64,000 nt of DNA from Comamonas sp. 26 (GTDB lineage Bacteria > Pseudomonadota > Gammaproteobacteria > Burkholderiales > Burkholderiaceae_C): contig NZ_PEFL01000001.1 of NCBI RefSeq assembly GCF_002754475.1, positions 620,001-684,000 on the forward strand. The letters run 5' to 3'. Under the pieces are notes generated by a model. The model was not told the DNA's origin. It worked only from the letters and a program-made list of their open reading frames with translations, and ran no database searches. Position numbers and translations under genes: made by a program. Positions 34,497 to 43,503 of the stretch are shown piece after piece; within the stretch, counting starts at the first letter, position 1; every line of letters begins with the position of its first letter.

Positions 34497-34712
34497 ATGA
34501 AAAAGATACTTGGAGTTTCTGTCTTCGCGCTATTCCTGTCAGGGTGCTATGCGCACCATGGTCACGGCCATCGCCCTCATGGCGGTTATTACGGTGGTGG
34601 GTATTACGGGCAAGGCCATGGCCATCCGCACGGTCACAAGCACCACGGTCATCGGCCTGGAGGGCATGGTGGTCATAAGGACCATGGTGGCCGAGGGCAC
34701 GGCAGACGCTGA
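34497..34712 (+). CDS. small Gly/His-rich lipoprotein
   Basis: A 71-residue lipoprotein: signal peptide, lipobox FLSGC (C17), then a mature part composed almost only of Gly, His, Tyr, Pro and Arg (22 or so His). No family assigned. The His-rich tail suggests metal (Ni, Zn or Cu) binding in the periplasm or at the outer membrane, but this is an inference. A strong terminator follows. Confidence 0.7.
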   Translation: MKKILGVSVFALFLSGCYAHHGHGHRPHGGYYGGGYYGQGHGHPHGHKHHGHRPGGHGGHKDHGGRGHGRR

Positions 34713-34755
34713 GACTGGCTCTCAGCCAGCAGCCTTCCCATCAGTCAAAACAAAC

Positions 34756-34782
34756 AAGCCACCTCATCGGGTGGCTTTTTTG
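34756..34782 (+). terminator. Rho-independent terminator after the His-rich lipoprotein
   Basis: GCCACC (34758-34763) and GGTGGC (34770-34775) followed by TTTTTT. Confidence 0.85.
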
Positions 34783-34846
34783 TTTGCTGCTCAGTGGCTG
34801 GCTTGGAGACGAATAAAGCGAGGCGATTCAGCCCCTTGCCTTTTGT

Positions 34847-35212
34847 TTACGCCTCTTTCGATGCTGCTTGATGTTCTGCCCGCTTGGCTTCGAGCCCGCT
34901 GATCTGAATTTTGAGCTGGCGCATGCTGCTTTGCATGGTCACACCCAGCAGGCGGCGCATGGCTTCAAAAAACAGCGTCATGAAGAGCACGCTGGGCAGT
35001 ACGCCCCAGCGCAGCCAGCCTGAAGCATGGTTGACCCAAGAGACGACGCAGACCACCACGGCCATGGCGATGGCAAAGTAGTTCCACTTTCTGGAGCTTT
35101 GCATCTTCTTGGCGTACTTTTCAGCGGTGGCTTCAAGCTGCTGCTCTGTGATTTTGAGCTTAGCGATAGATGCCTGAATTTCTTCAAGGCTGGCGGGCTG
35201 TTCTGAGGGCAT
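34847..35212 (-). CDS. hypothetical membrane protein with flanking coiled coils
   Basis: A 121-residue protein: an N-terminal helical segment with heptad-like spacing (about 8-40), two adjacent membrane helices (about 45-80), and a C-terminal helix (about 90-115) again charged and helical. No family was recognised. The ATG follows no clear ribosome binding site. It is separated from the adenosine deaminase gene by an AGCGCTT repeat. Function unknown. Confidence 0.65.
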   Translation of the reverse strand: MPSEQPASLEEIQASIAKLKITEQQLEATAEKYAKKMQSSRKWNYFAIAMAVVVCVVSWVNHASGWLRWGVLPSVLFMTLFFEAMRRLLGVTMQSSMRQLKIQISGLEAKRAEHQAASKEA

Positions 35213-35269
35213 AAGGCAGAAACTAAGAATGAGAGATCACGCAAATGCTGAGCTTTTGTGATTGAAAAT

Positions 35270-35313
35270 TGATAGCGTTAAGCGCTTGATGAGTAAGCGC
35301 TATAGCTATTTTT
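35270..35313. repeat. copy of the AGCGCTT palindromic repeat
   Basis: TGATAGCGTTAAGCGCTTGA then TGAGTAAGCGCTATAGCTAT and a T-run. It follows the adenosine deaminase stop within a few bases. Confidence 0.7.
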
Positions 35314-35316
35314 TGC

Positions 35317-36387
35317 TTAAATATCGCTTGAGCTGCTCAGCACATCAAACTCTGCACTCCATTGCTGGTGCAGTGCACGTTTTTCGCTGTCATCAATCCA
35401 TGCTGCATCAATGCCGTTAAGCATGAATCCTTTGAGATCTGCGATGGAAAACCCAAAGTCGCTGACCATCTTGGTCCACGCACCCGTGGGGTCGATATGG
35501 TGCAGCGTGGGGTCGTCTGTGTTGGGATGGACGCGAAGGCCCATGGCGGGCATCTGGCGGATGGGGTGGTCCAGCGCCCAGCGCTCTGGCGCAAGTGTGC
35601 GCAGGTAGTAGGAGTTGCTGGGAACGACGGTGAACACAATACCCAGATCGGCGCAGCGCTGGGCCAGCTCGGGGTTGTTGATGACGGTGTAGCCGTGGTC
35701 CACGCGGTCTACCTTGAGTAGCTCCACAGCGGTCTGCAGATTGTTCCAGGGCAGGCCAAACTCGCTGGCATGGGCCGTGGTCTTGAGTCCGTTTTTACGG
35801 GCCAGCGCATAGGCCTCCAGAAACAGCTCGGGCGGGCGTTCGTTTTCGCGGTAATCGATGCCTATGCCGGGCACGTCATCGTGGCGGTTCTCCAGCATCC
35901 ATTGCACCATCTGCACGGCGGCTTCGGGCGGGGCTTCGCGGTCAATCGATGGAACAAGTCGCCCACGTATGCCGCAGTCTTTTTGCGCTGCCGCAGCGCC
36001 TGCAAGAATCGCTTGCTGGGCAGTGGCATAGCTCATGCCAGAGCATTCAACGGTGCCCGTGGGGTTCCAGAAAAATTCGGCGTAGCGCACGTTGTGCGCA
36101 GCGGCGTCTTGCAGGTATTCGTAGGTGATGCGCTCCAGATCGGCGGGCGTCTGCAGCAGCCACTGGTCAAGGGCGCGCAGCACACGCAGCACGCCCACGG
36201 GCTTTTCGCCGCGGGTGTAGAAGGCTTCGATCTCTTCCAGCGTCAGCGGTGCTTTGGAGCGCTGTGTCAGCTCGATAAACGTGTTTTTTCGAACAGTGCC
36301 CAGCAGGTGGCAGTGCAGCTCCATCTTGGGGATGGCGTGGGCAAAGGCGGTCAGTTCAGGGGTAGGGGCGGTCGGCGCGGCATTCAT
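35317..36387 (-). CDS. add: adenosine deaminase-family hydrolase
   Basis: A 356-residue amidohydrolase of the Add type. Zinc ligands are H25 and H27 in KMELHCHLLGTV, then HASEFG (about 230) and a catalytic region DRVDHGY, with NTDDPTLHH near residue 305. Deaminates adenosine (or adenine) to inosine (hypoxanthine) in purine salvage; other family members act on different aminopurines, so the substrate is not certain. It is divergent from the ABC permease gene, with about 100 bases between them. Confidence 0.87.
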   Translation of the reverse strand: MNAAPTAPTPELTAFAHAIPKMELHCHLLGTVRKNTFIELTQRSKAPLTLEEIEAFYTRGEKPVGVLRVLRALDQWLLQTPADLERITYEYLQDAAAHNVRYAEFFWNPTGTVECSGMSYATAQQAILAGAAAAQKDCGIRGRLVPSIDREAPPEAAVQMVQWMLENRHDDVPGIGIDYRENERPPELFLEAYALARKNGLKTTAHASEFGLPWNNLQTAVELLKVDRVDHGYTVINNPELAQRCADLGIVFTVVPSNSYYLRTLAPERWALDHPIRQMPAMGLRVHPNTDDPTLHHIDPTGAWTKMVSDFGFSIADLKGFMLNGIDAAWIDDSEKRALHQQWSAEFDVLSSSSDI

Positions 36388-36495
36388 GGCGCAGATGGTA
36401 GTGATTTGCCATCATCCCTGCGCTCAAGTGGTTTGCACGGGTCTTGTCTGGGCGCTTTTTGTTGTGCCTTTGGCAGCTGCGCTATTGTTCTGACC

Positions 36496-39033
36496 ATGCA
36501 AGCATCATCTGTCTGGATTCTGGGGCTGCGCAACCTCTGGCGCGATCTGCGCGCGGGAGAGTTGCGCCTGATTATTGTGGCCGTGCTGCTGGCCGTAGCT
36601 GCCCTCACCTCGGTGGGTTTCTTTGCGGATCGTCTGCAGGCCGGCTTGCAGCGCGATGCACGCCAGTTGCTGGGCGGCGATGTGGTGGTGGTCAGCGACA
36701 ACCCCACGCCTGAGGCTTTTATCGATCAGGCGCAGCAGCAAGGTTTGCAGACGGTGGCCACGGCCAGCTTTCCCACCATGGCGCGCGCCGATCAAGCGCA
36801 GGGTGGTGCCAGCCGCCTGGTGGCGCTGAAAAGCGTAGAGCCCGGCTATCCGCTGCGCGGCGTGATTCAGCTCAGCCAAGGTGCTGGTCAGCCTGTGCTG
36901 GAAGTGAGGGCGATTCCTGAGAGCGGTAACGTCTGGGTCGATGCGCCGCTGCTGGAGGCGCTGGGCTTGAAGCTTGGCGATGCACTGCTGCTGGGTGATT
37001 CCAGCTTTCACATCTCTCACATCATCGTGGTTGAGCCAGACCGCGGTGCAGGATTTATGAGCTTTGCGCCGCGCGTGATGATCAATAGCGCTGATCTGCC
37101 CGCGACAAGACTGGTGCAGCCTGCAAGCCGTATTACTTATCGCTTGGCGGTCGCTGGAGCCAGCGATGCGGGGCGCAGCGGTGAGCAAACCGCACAGCGC
37201 TATCTGAGCTGGGCGCAGGAGCAGGCCAAGACCGAACATGGCGTGCGTATTGAGTCGCTGGAAAGTGGCCGACCCGAGATGCGGCAGACGCTGGACCGTG
37301 CCGAAAAATTTCTGAGCCTGGTGGCGCTGCTGTCTGCATTGCTGTCTGCCGTGGCCGTGGCGCTGGCTGCGCGTGCATTTGCCAACAGTCATCTCGATGC
37401 ATCGGCCATGCTGCGCGTGCTGGGTCAGAGCCAGCGCCGCATTGCATGGGCCTATGTGGTGGAATTTGTATGTGTCGGTCTGGCCTCCAGCCTTGCTGGC
37501 GTGTTGCTGGGCTGGGGTGTGCACCATGTCTTTGTCTGGTTGCTTGCCGGGCTGGTGGATGCGGCCTTGCCCGCCGCCAGCATCTGGCCTGCCTTGCTGG
37601 GCATGGGCATGGGTTTGACCTTGCTGCTGGCCTTTGGTTTACCGCCTGTGTTGCAACTGGCGCAGGTGCCGCCGCTGCGCGTAATGCGGCGTGATCTGGG
37701 GGCGCTCAAGCCTGCTTCATGGCTGGTGCTGGCTGTTGGAGTGGCAGGCTTTGCGGCTTTGTTGCTGGCGGCCAGTCGCGACATCAAGCTGGGGCTGATT
37801 GCGGTGGGCGGTTTTGCGGCTGCCGCGTTGCTGTTCGCGGGGTTGGCCTGGCTTGCGGTCAAGTTATTGCGTCGCGTGGTCAATGAAGCCACGGCACCGC
37901 GCTGGATGGTGATGGCTACGCGCCAGATATCTGCCAAGCCGGTATATGCCGTGGTGCAGGTCAGCTCACTGGCCGTGGGCTTGCTGGCGCTGGTGCTGCT
38001 GGTGTTGCTGCGCACTGATTTGATCGCCAGCTGGCGCAAAGCCACGCCGGCCAATGCGCCCGATCGTTTTGTCATCAATGTGCAGCCCGATCAGGCACAG
38101 GACTTTCAGGCCGCTCTCAAAAAAGCGGGCGTGCAAAGCTATGACTGGTATCCCATGATTCGTGGGCGCCTGATTGCCATCAACGGCAAGGAAGTTCGCC
38201 CCGATGACTACGCCGAAGACCGTGCCAAGCGGATGGTGGACAGAGAGTTCAACATCTCCACCGCTGAAGCCATGCCCGAGCATAACCAGATTACGGGCGG
38301 CCGCTGGACTGCGGGCGAGCAGGGTGCCATCAGCATGGAAGAAGGCATTGCCAAGACGCTGGGCCTGAAGCTGGGCGACACGCTGCGTTTTGATGTGGGC
38401 GGCGAAGAAAACGAGGCCCGCATTACCAGTCTGCGCAAGGTGGACTGGAGTTCCATGCGCGCTAACTTCTTTGCCATCTACCCGGTGCAGCATCTGGACA
38501 ACGTGGCCGTCACCTATCTGGCCGCCTACCGTGCGCCTGCGGTGCAGGGCTTTGACAATGCGCTGGTCAATCAGTTTCCCAACATCACCAATGTCGATCT
38601 GAGCAGCACGCTGGCGCAGGTGCAGAAGGTGATGGATCAGGTCATCCGCGCGGTGGAGTTTTTGTTTGGCTTCACCTTGGTGGCCGGGCTGGTGGTGCTG
38701 TTTGCATCTGTGACTGGCACGCGCGAGGAGCGGGCGCGTGAATACGCCATCATGCGCGCCGTGGGCGCAAGGTCCGGGCTGCTGCAGCAGGTGCAAACTG
38801 CCGAGCTGGCGGGTGTAGGCCTGATGGCCGGTTTTCTGGCCAGCTGCGTGGCGCTGGCTGTGGGCTGGGCGCTGGCACGCTGGGTATTTGACTTTGAATG
38901 GAGCGTGCTGTGGTGGGTGCCGCTGGTGGGTGCTGTGGCCGGAGCGGTGCTGGCCTGGCTGGCCGGCTGGTGGGCGCTGCGCGAGGTGGTGAACCGCCCG
39001 GTGATGCAGACGCTGCGGCAGGCGCAAGAATGA
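36496..39033 (+). CDS. YbbP-type ABC transporter permease
   Basis: An 845-residue membrane protein with two FtsX domains and four plus helices per half: N-terminal LRNLWRDLRAGELRLIIVAV, a large periplasmic part (about 50-250), helices at 270-440, then a second periplasmic domain and C-terminal helices ending in REVVNRPVMQTLRQAQE. It belongs to the MacB/LolE-like family that works with a YbbA ATPase, probably on lipids or lipoproteins. The usual ybbA neighbour is absent here; the frame upstream of 36496 is antisense to add and not used. Confidence 0.88.
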   Translation: MQASSVWILGLRNLWRDLRAGELRLIIVAVLLAVAALTSVGFFADRLQAGLQRDARQLLGGDVVVVSDNPTPEAFIDQAQQQGLQTVATASFPTMARADQAQGGASRLVALKSVEPGYPLRGVIQLSQGAGQPVLEVRAIPESGNVWVDAPLLEALGLKLGDALLLGDSSFHISHIIVVEPDRGAGFMSFAPRVMINSADLPATRLVQPASRITYRLAVAGASDAGRSGEQTAQRYLSWAQEQAKTEHGVRIESLESGRPEMRQTLDRAEKFLSLVALLSALLSAVAVALAARAFANSHLDASAMLRVLGQSQRRIAWAYVVEFVCVGLASSLAGVLLGWGVHHVFVWLLAGLVDAALPAASIWPALLGMGMGLTLLLAFGLPPVLQLAQVPPLRVMRRDLGALKPASWLVLAVGVAGFAALLLAASRDIKLGLIAVGGFAAAALLFAGLAWLAVKLLRRVVNEATAPRWMVMATRQISAKPVYAVVQVSSLAVGLLALVLLVLLRTDLIASWRKATPANAPDRFVINVQPDQAQDFQAALKKAGVQSYDWYPMIRGRLIAINGKEVRPDDYAEDRAKRMVDREFNISTAEAMPEHNQITGGRWTAGEQGAISMEEGIAKTLGLKLGDTLRFDVGGEENEARITSLRKVDWSSMRANFFAIYPVQHLDNVAVTYLAAYRAPAVQGFDNALVNQFPNITNVDLSSTLAQVQKVMDQVIRAVEFLFGFTLVAGLVVLFASVTGTREERAREYAIMRAVGARSGLLQQVQTAELAGVGLMAGFLASCVALAVGWALARWVFDFEWSVLWWVPLVGAVAGAVLAWLAGWWALREVVNRPVMQTLRQAQE

Positions 39034-39171
39034 GAGCTCTCAGAATTGATAGCTGCTTGCGCTTGTACTTATTGGGCCTGATGCTTGTTGAATAAATGAA
39101 TTGCCTTGCATCAGCGCAGGTGAAGCCGCGCCAAGGACAATTGAGTCATTACGCCGCAACCGACTCACACC

Positions 39172-39576
39172 ATGCAGATTGAAGAAAAGCCACCGTTTGA
39201 TACGCCCTATGAATGGATTGGTGGAGAAGAAAAAGTCCAGCAACTGGCCGCCCGCTTTTATGACCTGATGGACCTGGAGCCGGGCTACAAGGAACTGCGC
39301 GCGGCGCATGGCAGCACGCTGGACGATGCTCGCCAAAAACTGTTCTGGTTTCTCAGCGGCTGGCTGGGCGGCCCAGACTATTACCAGGAGCGCTTTGGTC
39401 ACCCGCGTCTGCGCATGCGCCATATGCCGTTTTCCATCGGTATTCAGGAGCGCGACCAGTGGGTGGCCTGCATGGATCAGGCCATGGGCGAGACCGGTGT
39501 GCCTGAAGCCCTGCGCACCCGCCTTAAAGCCAGCTTCATGAATACCGCCGACTGGATGCGCAACCGCGGCGCCTAG
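39172..39576 (+). CDS. group II truncated hemoglobin
   Basis: A 134-residue globin of the TrHbO type. Haem features: Y30 (B10, ARFYDLM), the proximal His H84 in RMRHMPFSIG, and Trp at G8 in RDQWVACMD (W97). The conserved segments GGEEKVQQLAARFYDLM and GWLGGPDYYQERFGHPRLR agree with the family. It may bind O2 or NO or act with peroxides; no partner gene is nearby. The repeat between it and the permease separates the two transcripts. Confidence 0.92.
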   Translation: MQIEEKPPFDTPYEWIGGEEKVQQLAARFYDLMDLEPGYKELRAAHGSTLDDARQKLFWFLSGWLGGPDYYQERFGHPRLRMRHMPFSIGIQERDQWVACMDQAMGETGVPEALRTRLKASFMNTADWMRNRGA

Positions 39577-39669
39577 TTTTTGTCGCTGGTTTCAAAACGT
39601 CAAATTACCTTCATGACGCTGTAAAAAGAGCTGCCGACACTGCTTGCACTTCAACAAGCAGGGTCAACC

Positions 39670-41757
39670 ATGCAGGATTTCGATTTGTCTGGCACAAAGC
39701 TGTGCGCAGACGGTTTCTTTTCGACATTGAGGCATCGTCGCAATGTGCTGACGGCCGTGGGCTGTGCCGTATTGCTAGCCGCCTGTGGCGGCAGCGATGA
39801 CAGCAGCACGCCTGTCGCCTCCCAGCCCGCGACCGCCACGCTGGCTGTGCTGGAGACCACGGATCTGCACTTCAATGTGCGCAGCTATGACTATTTCAAG
39901 CTGGCCGAAGACAAGAGCTATGGCTTTGAGCGCACAGCCACGTTGATTCGTCAGGCCCGCAAGGAGTTCGCCAATACGCTGCTGGTGGACAACGGCGACA
40001 CCATTCAGGGTACGGCCCTGGCTGACTACGAGGCTGAGATCAAGCCCATCGCCTGCACACAGCAGCTGTCCATGTACAAGGCCATGGGCGCGTTGAGCTT
40101 TGATGCGGGCACGCTGGGCAACCACGAATTCAACTACGGTCTGCCTTTCCTGAATCAAGTGCTGGGTGGTGGTTTGGATGTGGAAGGCGTGAACGCCAGC
40201 CAGAAATGCGTGGGCAATGGCTACCCGGCCGTGCTGGCCAATGTCTACAGCAGCAAGACTAAAAAGCCGCTGGTTCAGCCCTATGCCGTGCTGGAGCGCA
40301 CCATGGTGGCCAAGGGCGGCGATGGCAAGGAAGTCAAGCTGCCCATCAAGATTGGTGTGATCGGTTTCACCACGCCGGGCATCATGAATTGGGACAAGCG
40401 CTATCTGGAAGGCAAGGTCTACACCGAGGGCGCGGTGGAAGCGGCCAGCAAATATGTGCCCGAGCTGCGCGCCAAGGGTGCCGATGTGGTGGTGGCTCTG
40501 CTGCATGGCGGGCTGGATGGATCGGCCTATTCAGCCTCCATGGAAAACCCGGGTCTCTATCTGTCCAAGGTGGCTGGCATTGATGCCATGGTCATGGGTC
40601 ACCAGCACAGCGTCTTTCCCGATCTATCGGCCAAGCCTGCTTTCAGCCAGAGCGGCGTGGACAACAAGGCCGGCACCATCAACGGTGTACCTGCTGTCAT
40701 GGCTAATTCCTGGGGCAAGGCGTTGGGCGTGATTCAGCTGCCGCTGCAGTGGGATGGAAAGAAGTGGAGCGTGGCAAAGACCGGCAGCAAGAGCGAGCTG
40801 CGCAATATCCAGAACAAGGATGCGGCAGGTAGCGCGGTGTTTGTCGATGCTGACCCTGCAATCGCACCGTTGATCGAGACTCAGCACCAGGCGGCCATCA
40901 GTTATGTGAAGACGCCGATTGGCAGCACGGACTTCCGCATGAGCACGCTGTTTGCCGATGTGGGCGACCCTGGAGCGATACAAATCGTCAACCAGGCGCA
41001 GCAGGCCTACGTGGGCAACTACATCAAAGCCAATTTGCCGCAATACGCCAGCCTGCCCGTGCTGTCGGTGAGTGCACCGTTCAAGTCGGGCTTTCAGGGC
41101 GGTAAGGATTTCACCGATGTGGCCACTGGCCCACTGGCTATTTACAACGCTGCCGACCTGTATCTCTATCCCAACACCGTGTATGCGGTGAAGGTTAACG
41201 GTGCCGACATCAAGAGCTGGCTGGAGGCTGCGGCCAAGCGCTTCAACCAGATTGATGTGAACAAGACGGCCGAGCAGCCGCTGATCAGCAGCTTCCCGGG
41301 CTACAACTTCGACATGTTCACCACGGCGGACGTGCAGTACGAGATCGACGTAACCCAGCACGTGGGCAGTCGCATCAAGAACCTGAACTATCTGGGCAAG
41401 CCCATCGATACTGCGCAGGAGTTTGTGATCGCCACCAACAACTACCGCGCCACCAGCGGTGCCAGTTTTATTCCCAAACTCGACGGTTCATCCACTATCT
41501 GGGCCTCGCCTGATGCGAACCGCGATGTGGTGATTGAGTATGTGCGCAAGAATCCGCAGATCACCAGAGCGATCAACGGCGCGGCCAAGAGCTGGCGCTT
41601 TACCAAGGTGACGACGGCCGGCCCGGTGGTGTTCAGCTCGGGCACCGGTGCGCTGAGCGTGGCCCAGGCAGCCGGTCTGAGCGGGGTGACGGTGTTGATG
41701 GCCGATGATGGAACGGGCAAGGACACGAGCAAGTATCAACTCGACCTGTCCAAATAA
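39670..41757 (+). CDS. periplasmic CpdB/UshA-like bifunctional nucleotidase lipoprotein
   Basis: A 695-residue metallophosphatase. The N-terminus is basic with a hydrophobic stretch and lipobox LLAAC (C40). The calcineurin-like domain has ETTDLHFN, DNGDTIQG, TLGNHEFNYG and GHQH motifs for two metals; the C-terminal half has the 5'-nucleotidase domain with GKDFTDVATGPLAIYNAADL and NNYRATSGASF. It probably hydrolyses 2',3'-cyclic nucleotides or 5'-nucleotides outside the cytosol. An upstream purine deaminase gene hints at purine salvage, though the two are on opposite strands. Confidence 0.88.
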   Translation: MQDFDLSGTKLCADGFFSTLRHRRNVLTAVGCAVLLAACGGSDDSSTPVASQPATATLAVLETTDLHFNVRSYDYFKLAEDKSYGFERTATLIRQARKEFANTLLVDNGDTIQGTALADYEAEIKPIACTQQLSMYKAMGALSFDAGTLGNHEFNYGLPFLNQVLGGGLDVEGVNASQKCVGNGYPAVLANVYSSKTKKPLVQPYAVLERTMVAKGGDGKEVKLPIKIGVIGFTTPGIMNWDKRYLEGKVYTEGAVEAASKYVPELRAKGADVVVALLHGGLDGSAYSASMENPGLYLSKVAGIDAMVMGHQHSVFPDLSAKPAFSQSGVDNKAGTINGVPAVMANSWGKALGVIQLPLQWDGKKWSVAKTGSKSELRNIQNKDAAGSAVFVDADPAIAPLIETQHQAAISYVKTPIGSTDFRMSTLFADVGDPGAIQIVNQAQQAYVGNYIKANLPQYASLPVLSVSAPFKSGFQGGKDFTDVATGPLAIYNAADLYLYPNTVYAVKVNGADIKSWLEAAAKRFNQIDVNKTAEQPLISSFPGYNFDMFTTADVQYEIDVTQHVGSRIKNLNYLGKPIDTAQEFVIATNNYRATSGASFIPKLDGSSTIWASPDANRDVVIEYVRKNPQITRAINGAAKSWRFTKVTTAGPVVFSSGTGALSVAQAAGLSGVTVLMADDGTGKDTSKYQLDLSK

Positions 41758-41775
41758 ATTTCGGACTTAACCCAG

Positions 41776-41809
41776 GCCGCCGTGGCAGCAATGACCACGG
41801 CGGCTTTTT
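41776..41809 (+). terminator. Rho-independent terminator after the nucleotidase gene
   Basis: GCCGCCGTGG (41776-41785) and CCACGGCGGC (41795-41804) are perfectly complementary, followed by TTTTT. Confidence 0.9.
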
Positions 41810-41853
41810 GATGTCTGGCTATGATGCGACAAATTATTCAGGGAGAAGAGGAT

Positions 41854-42441
41854 ATGACGGCATATATCGCCTTGGCTGTAGTTGTGGTGATCGTTATCTG
41901 GGCGGTGGCCATCTATAACCGTCTGCGCACGCACAAGAATCAGGTGGAAAACGCCTTTGCGCAGATTGATGTGCAGCTCAAGCGTCGCCATGACCTGATA
42001 CCTAATCTGGTGGAAGTGGCGCGCGGCTACATGCAGCACGAGGCACAGACGCTGGAGGCGGTGATTCGCGCACGCAGCACCGCCGTCAGCGCGGCAGACA
42101 AGGCGCGCCAGTCACCCGGACAGGCGCAGGCCATGGGCGCGCTGATGGTGGCCGAGCAAGCGTTGGGTGGCCAGATGGGGCGACTGATGGCGCTGGCCGA
42201 GGCCTATCCCACGCTCAAGGCGGATGCACGCATGCAGCAGCTCAGCGAAGAGATCACCAGCACTGAAAACCGCATTGGCTTTGCGCGGCAGGCCTATAAC
42301 GATCAGGTGCTGGATTTCAACAATGAAGCCGGTCAGTTCCCTGATCTGATCGTGGCGCGTCTGGCGGGTTTTGCGCATATGGAAATGCTGCAGTCCACCC
42401 AGAACGAGCAAGAGCGCGCAGTCCCTCAAGTCAAGTTCTAA
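41854..42441 (+). CDS. lemA: LemA-family membrane protein
   Basis: A 195-residue protein with one N-terminal helix (AYIALAVVVVIVIWAVAIYN) and a cytosolic four-helix bundle with NQVENAFAQIDVQLKRRHDL and IPNLVEVARGYMQHE. This is the LemA pattern; role unknown. The start MTAYIALA at 41854 is preferred to an in-frame start 33 bases earlier. The next gene starts 3 bases after its stop, so LemA and the M48 protease are probably made together, a common pairing. Confidence 0.9.
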   Translation: MTAYIALAVVVVIVIWAVAIYNRLRTHKNQVENAFAQIDVQLKRRHDLIPNLVEVARGYMQHEAQTLEAVIRARSTAVSAADKARQSPGQAQAMGALMVAEQALGGQMGRLMALAEAYPTLKADARMQQLSEEITSTENRIGFARQAYNDQVLDFNNEAGQFPDLIVARLAGFAHMEMLQSTQNEQERAVPQVKF

Positions 42442-42444
42442 ACC

Positions 42445-43473
42445 ATGCGTTTCTGGGAGAGGCAGCGCGAGGCCCGACGCAGCACGCGCTGGCTGCTGCT
42501 GGTGTTTGGGCTGTGTGTGCTGGCCGTCGTAGCGTCGGTACATCTGGGGCTGGTGCTGGCTTGGTGGCTGGGCACCATGCTTTTTGGCGGTTGGGACTAC
42601 CCTACGGGATTTGCCGCCGTGAATATTGGTGTGACCTTGCTGCTGGTGTTGGGCGGCAGCTGGATTGAGCTTGATCAGCTACGCTATGGCGGGCGCAAGC
42701 TGGCCGTACGTGTGGGGGCGCGAGAAGCTCGGCCTGGCGGATCGCTGGCCGAGCAGCAACTGTGCAATATCGTCGATGAAATGTGCATTGCTGCGCACTG
42801 GCCTGCGCCGCAAGTCACGGTGCTGGCGCGCACCGAAGCCATCAACGCTTTTGCGGCTGGCTGGGATGCGGAGGACGCCATCATCGCCGTCACGCAAGGC
42901 GCGCTGGAGCAACTCAATCGGGAAGAAATGCAGGGGCTGGTGGCGCATGAGCTGTCTCATCTGCGCGAAGGCGATACGCGGCTGAACATGCAGCTGGCCG
43001 GCATGGTTTATGGGCTAGAGCTGATTCACAACTTTGGCCAAAGTCTGCGCGAGCGCGACAGCATTTTTACGCAGTGGTTTGGCATGTTCATTCAGGCCTC
43101 GGGCTTTGTGGGCTGGCTGTGCGGCCAGTTGCTCAAGGCGGCAGTATCGCGCCAGCGTGAATATCTTGCCGATGCCCGGGCCGTGCAATGGACGCGCAGC
43201 AAAGACGGCTTGGGCGGTGTGCTGCGCAAGGTGCTGACCCAGCGTGCGCTGGCGCAGCAGCAATACGGCAGCTGGCAGGCCGATGCGCGCAGCCACGCGG
43301 GGCTGGACCACCGCATCGTGCAACACATGCTGCTGGCGGAGACCCCGCACGCCAGCCGCCTTGAAGACTGGTTGGAGTCGCACCCCACAGTGCCTGAGCG
43401 CATACGCCGCATTTATGGGCGCGATATGCGGCCCCTGCCATTGCCGCTCAACACGTTGCCGCAGGGTCGTTGA
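42445..43473 (+). CDS. M48-family zinc metallopeptidase (HtpX-like)
   Basis: A 342-residue membrane protease. Two N-terminal helices (about 15-75) anchor it; the zinc motif HELSH is near residue 168 (LVAHELSHLREGDTRLN), and the third ligand region is QREYLADARAVQW. Later helices are in GFVGWLCGQLLK. The companion LemA gene is directly upstream. Role: membrane protein quality control is inferred from the HtpX family. Confidence 0.9.
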   Translation: MRFWERQREARRSTRWLLLVFGLCVLAVVASVHLGLVLAWWLGTMLFGGWDYPTGFAAVNIGVTLLLVLGGSWIELDQLRYGGRKLAVRVGAREARPGGSLAEQQLCNIVDEMCIAAHWPAPQVTVLARTEAINAFAAGWDAEDAIIAVTQGALEQLNREEMQGLVAHELSHLREGDTRLNMQLAGMVYGLELIHNFGQSLRERDSIFTQWFGMFIQASGFVGWLCGQLLKAAVSRQREYLADARAVQWTRSKDGLGGVLRKVLTQRALAQQQYGSWQADARSHAGLDHRIVQHMLLAETPHASRLEDWLESHPTVPERIRRIYGRDMRPLPLPLNTLPQGR

Positions 43474-43503
43474 CCTTGCTTTCGTACCTGCTTTAAGGGC
43501 TGC

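Noticed and set aside
35770..36495. Upstream extension of the ABC permease frame (242 extra residues)
   Set aside because: This part is antisense to the adenosine deaminase gene; the permease similarity begins at the ATG at 36496.
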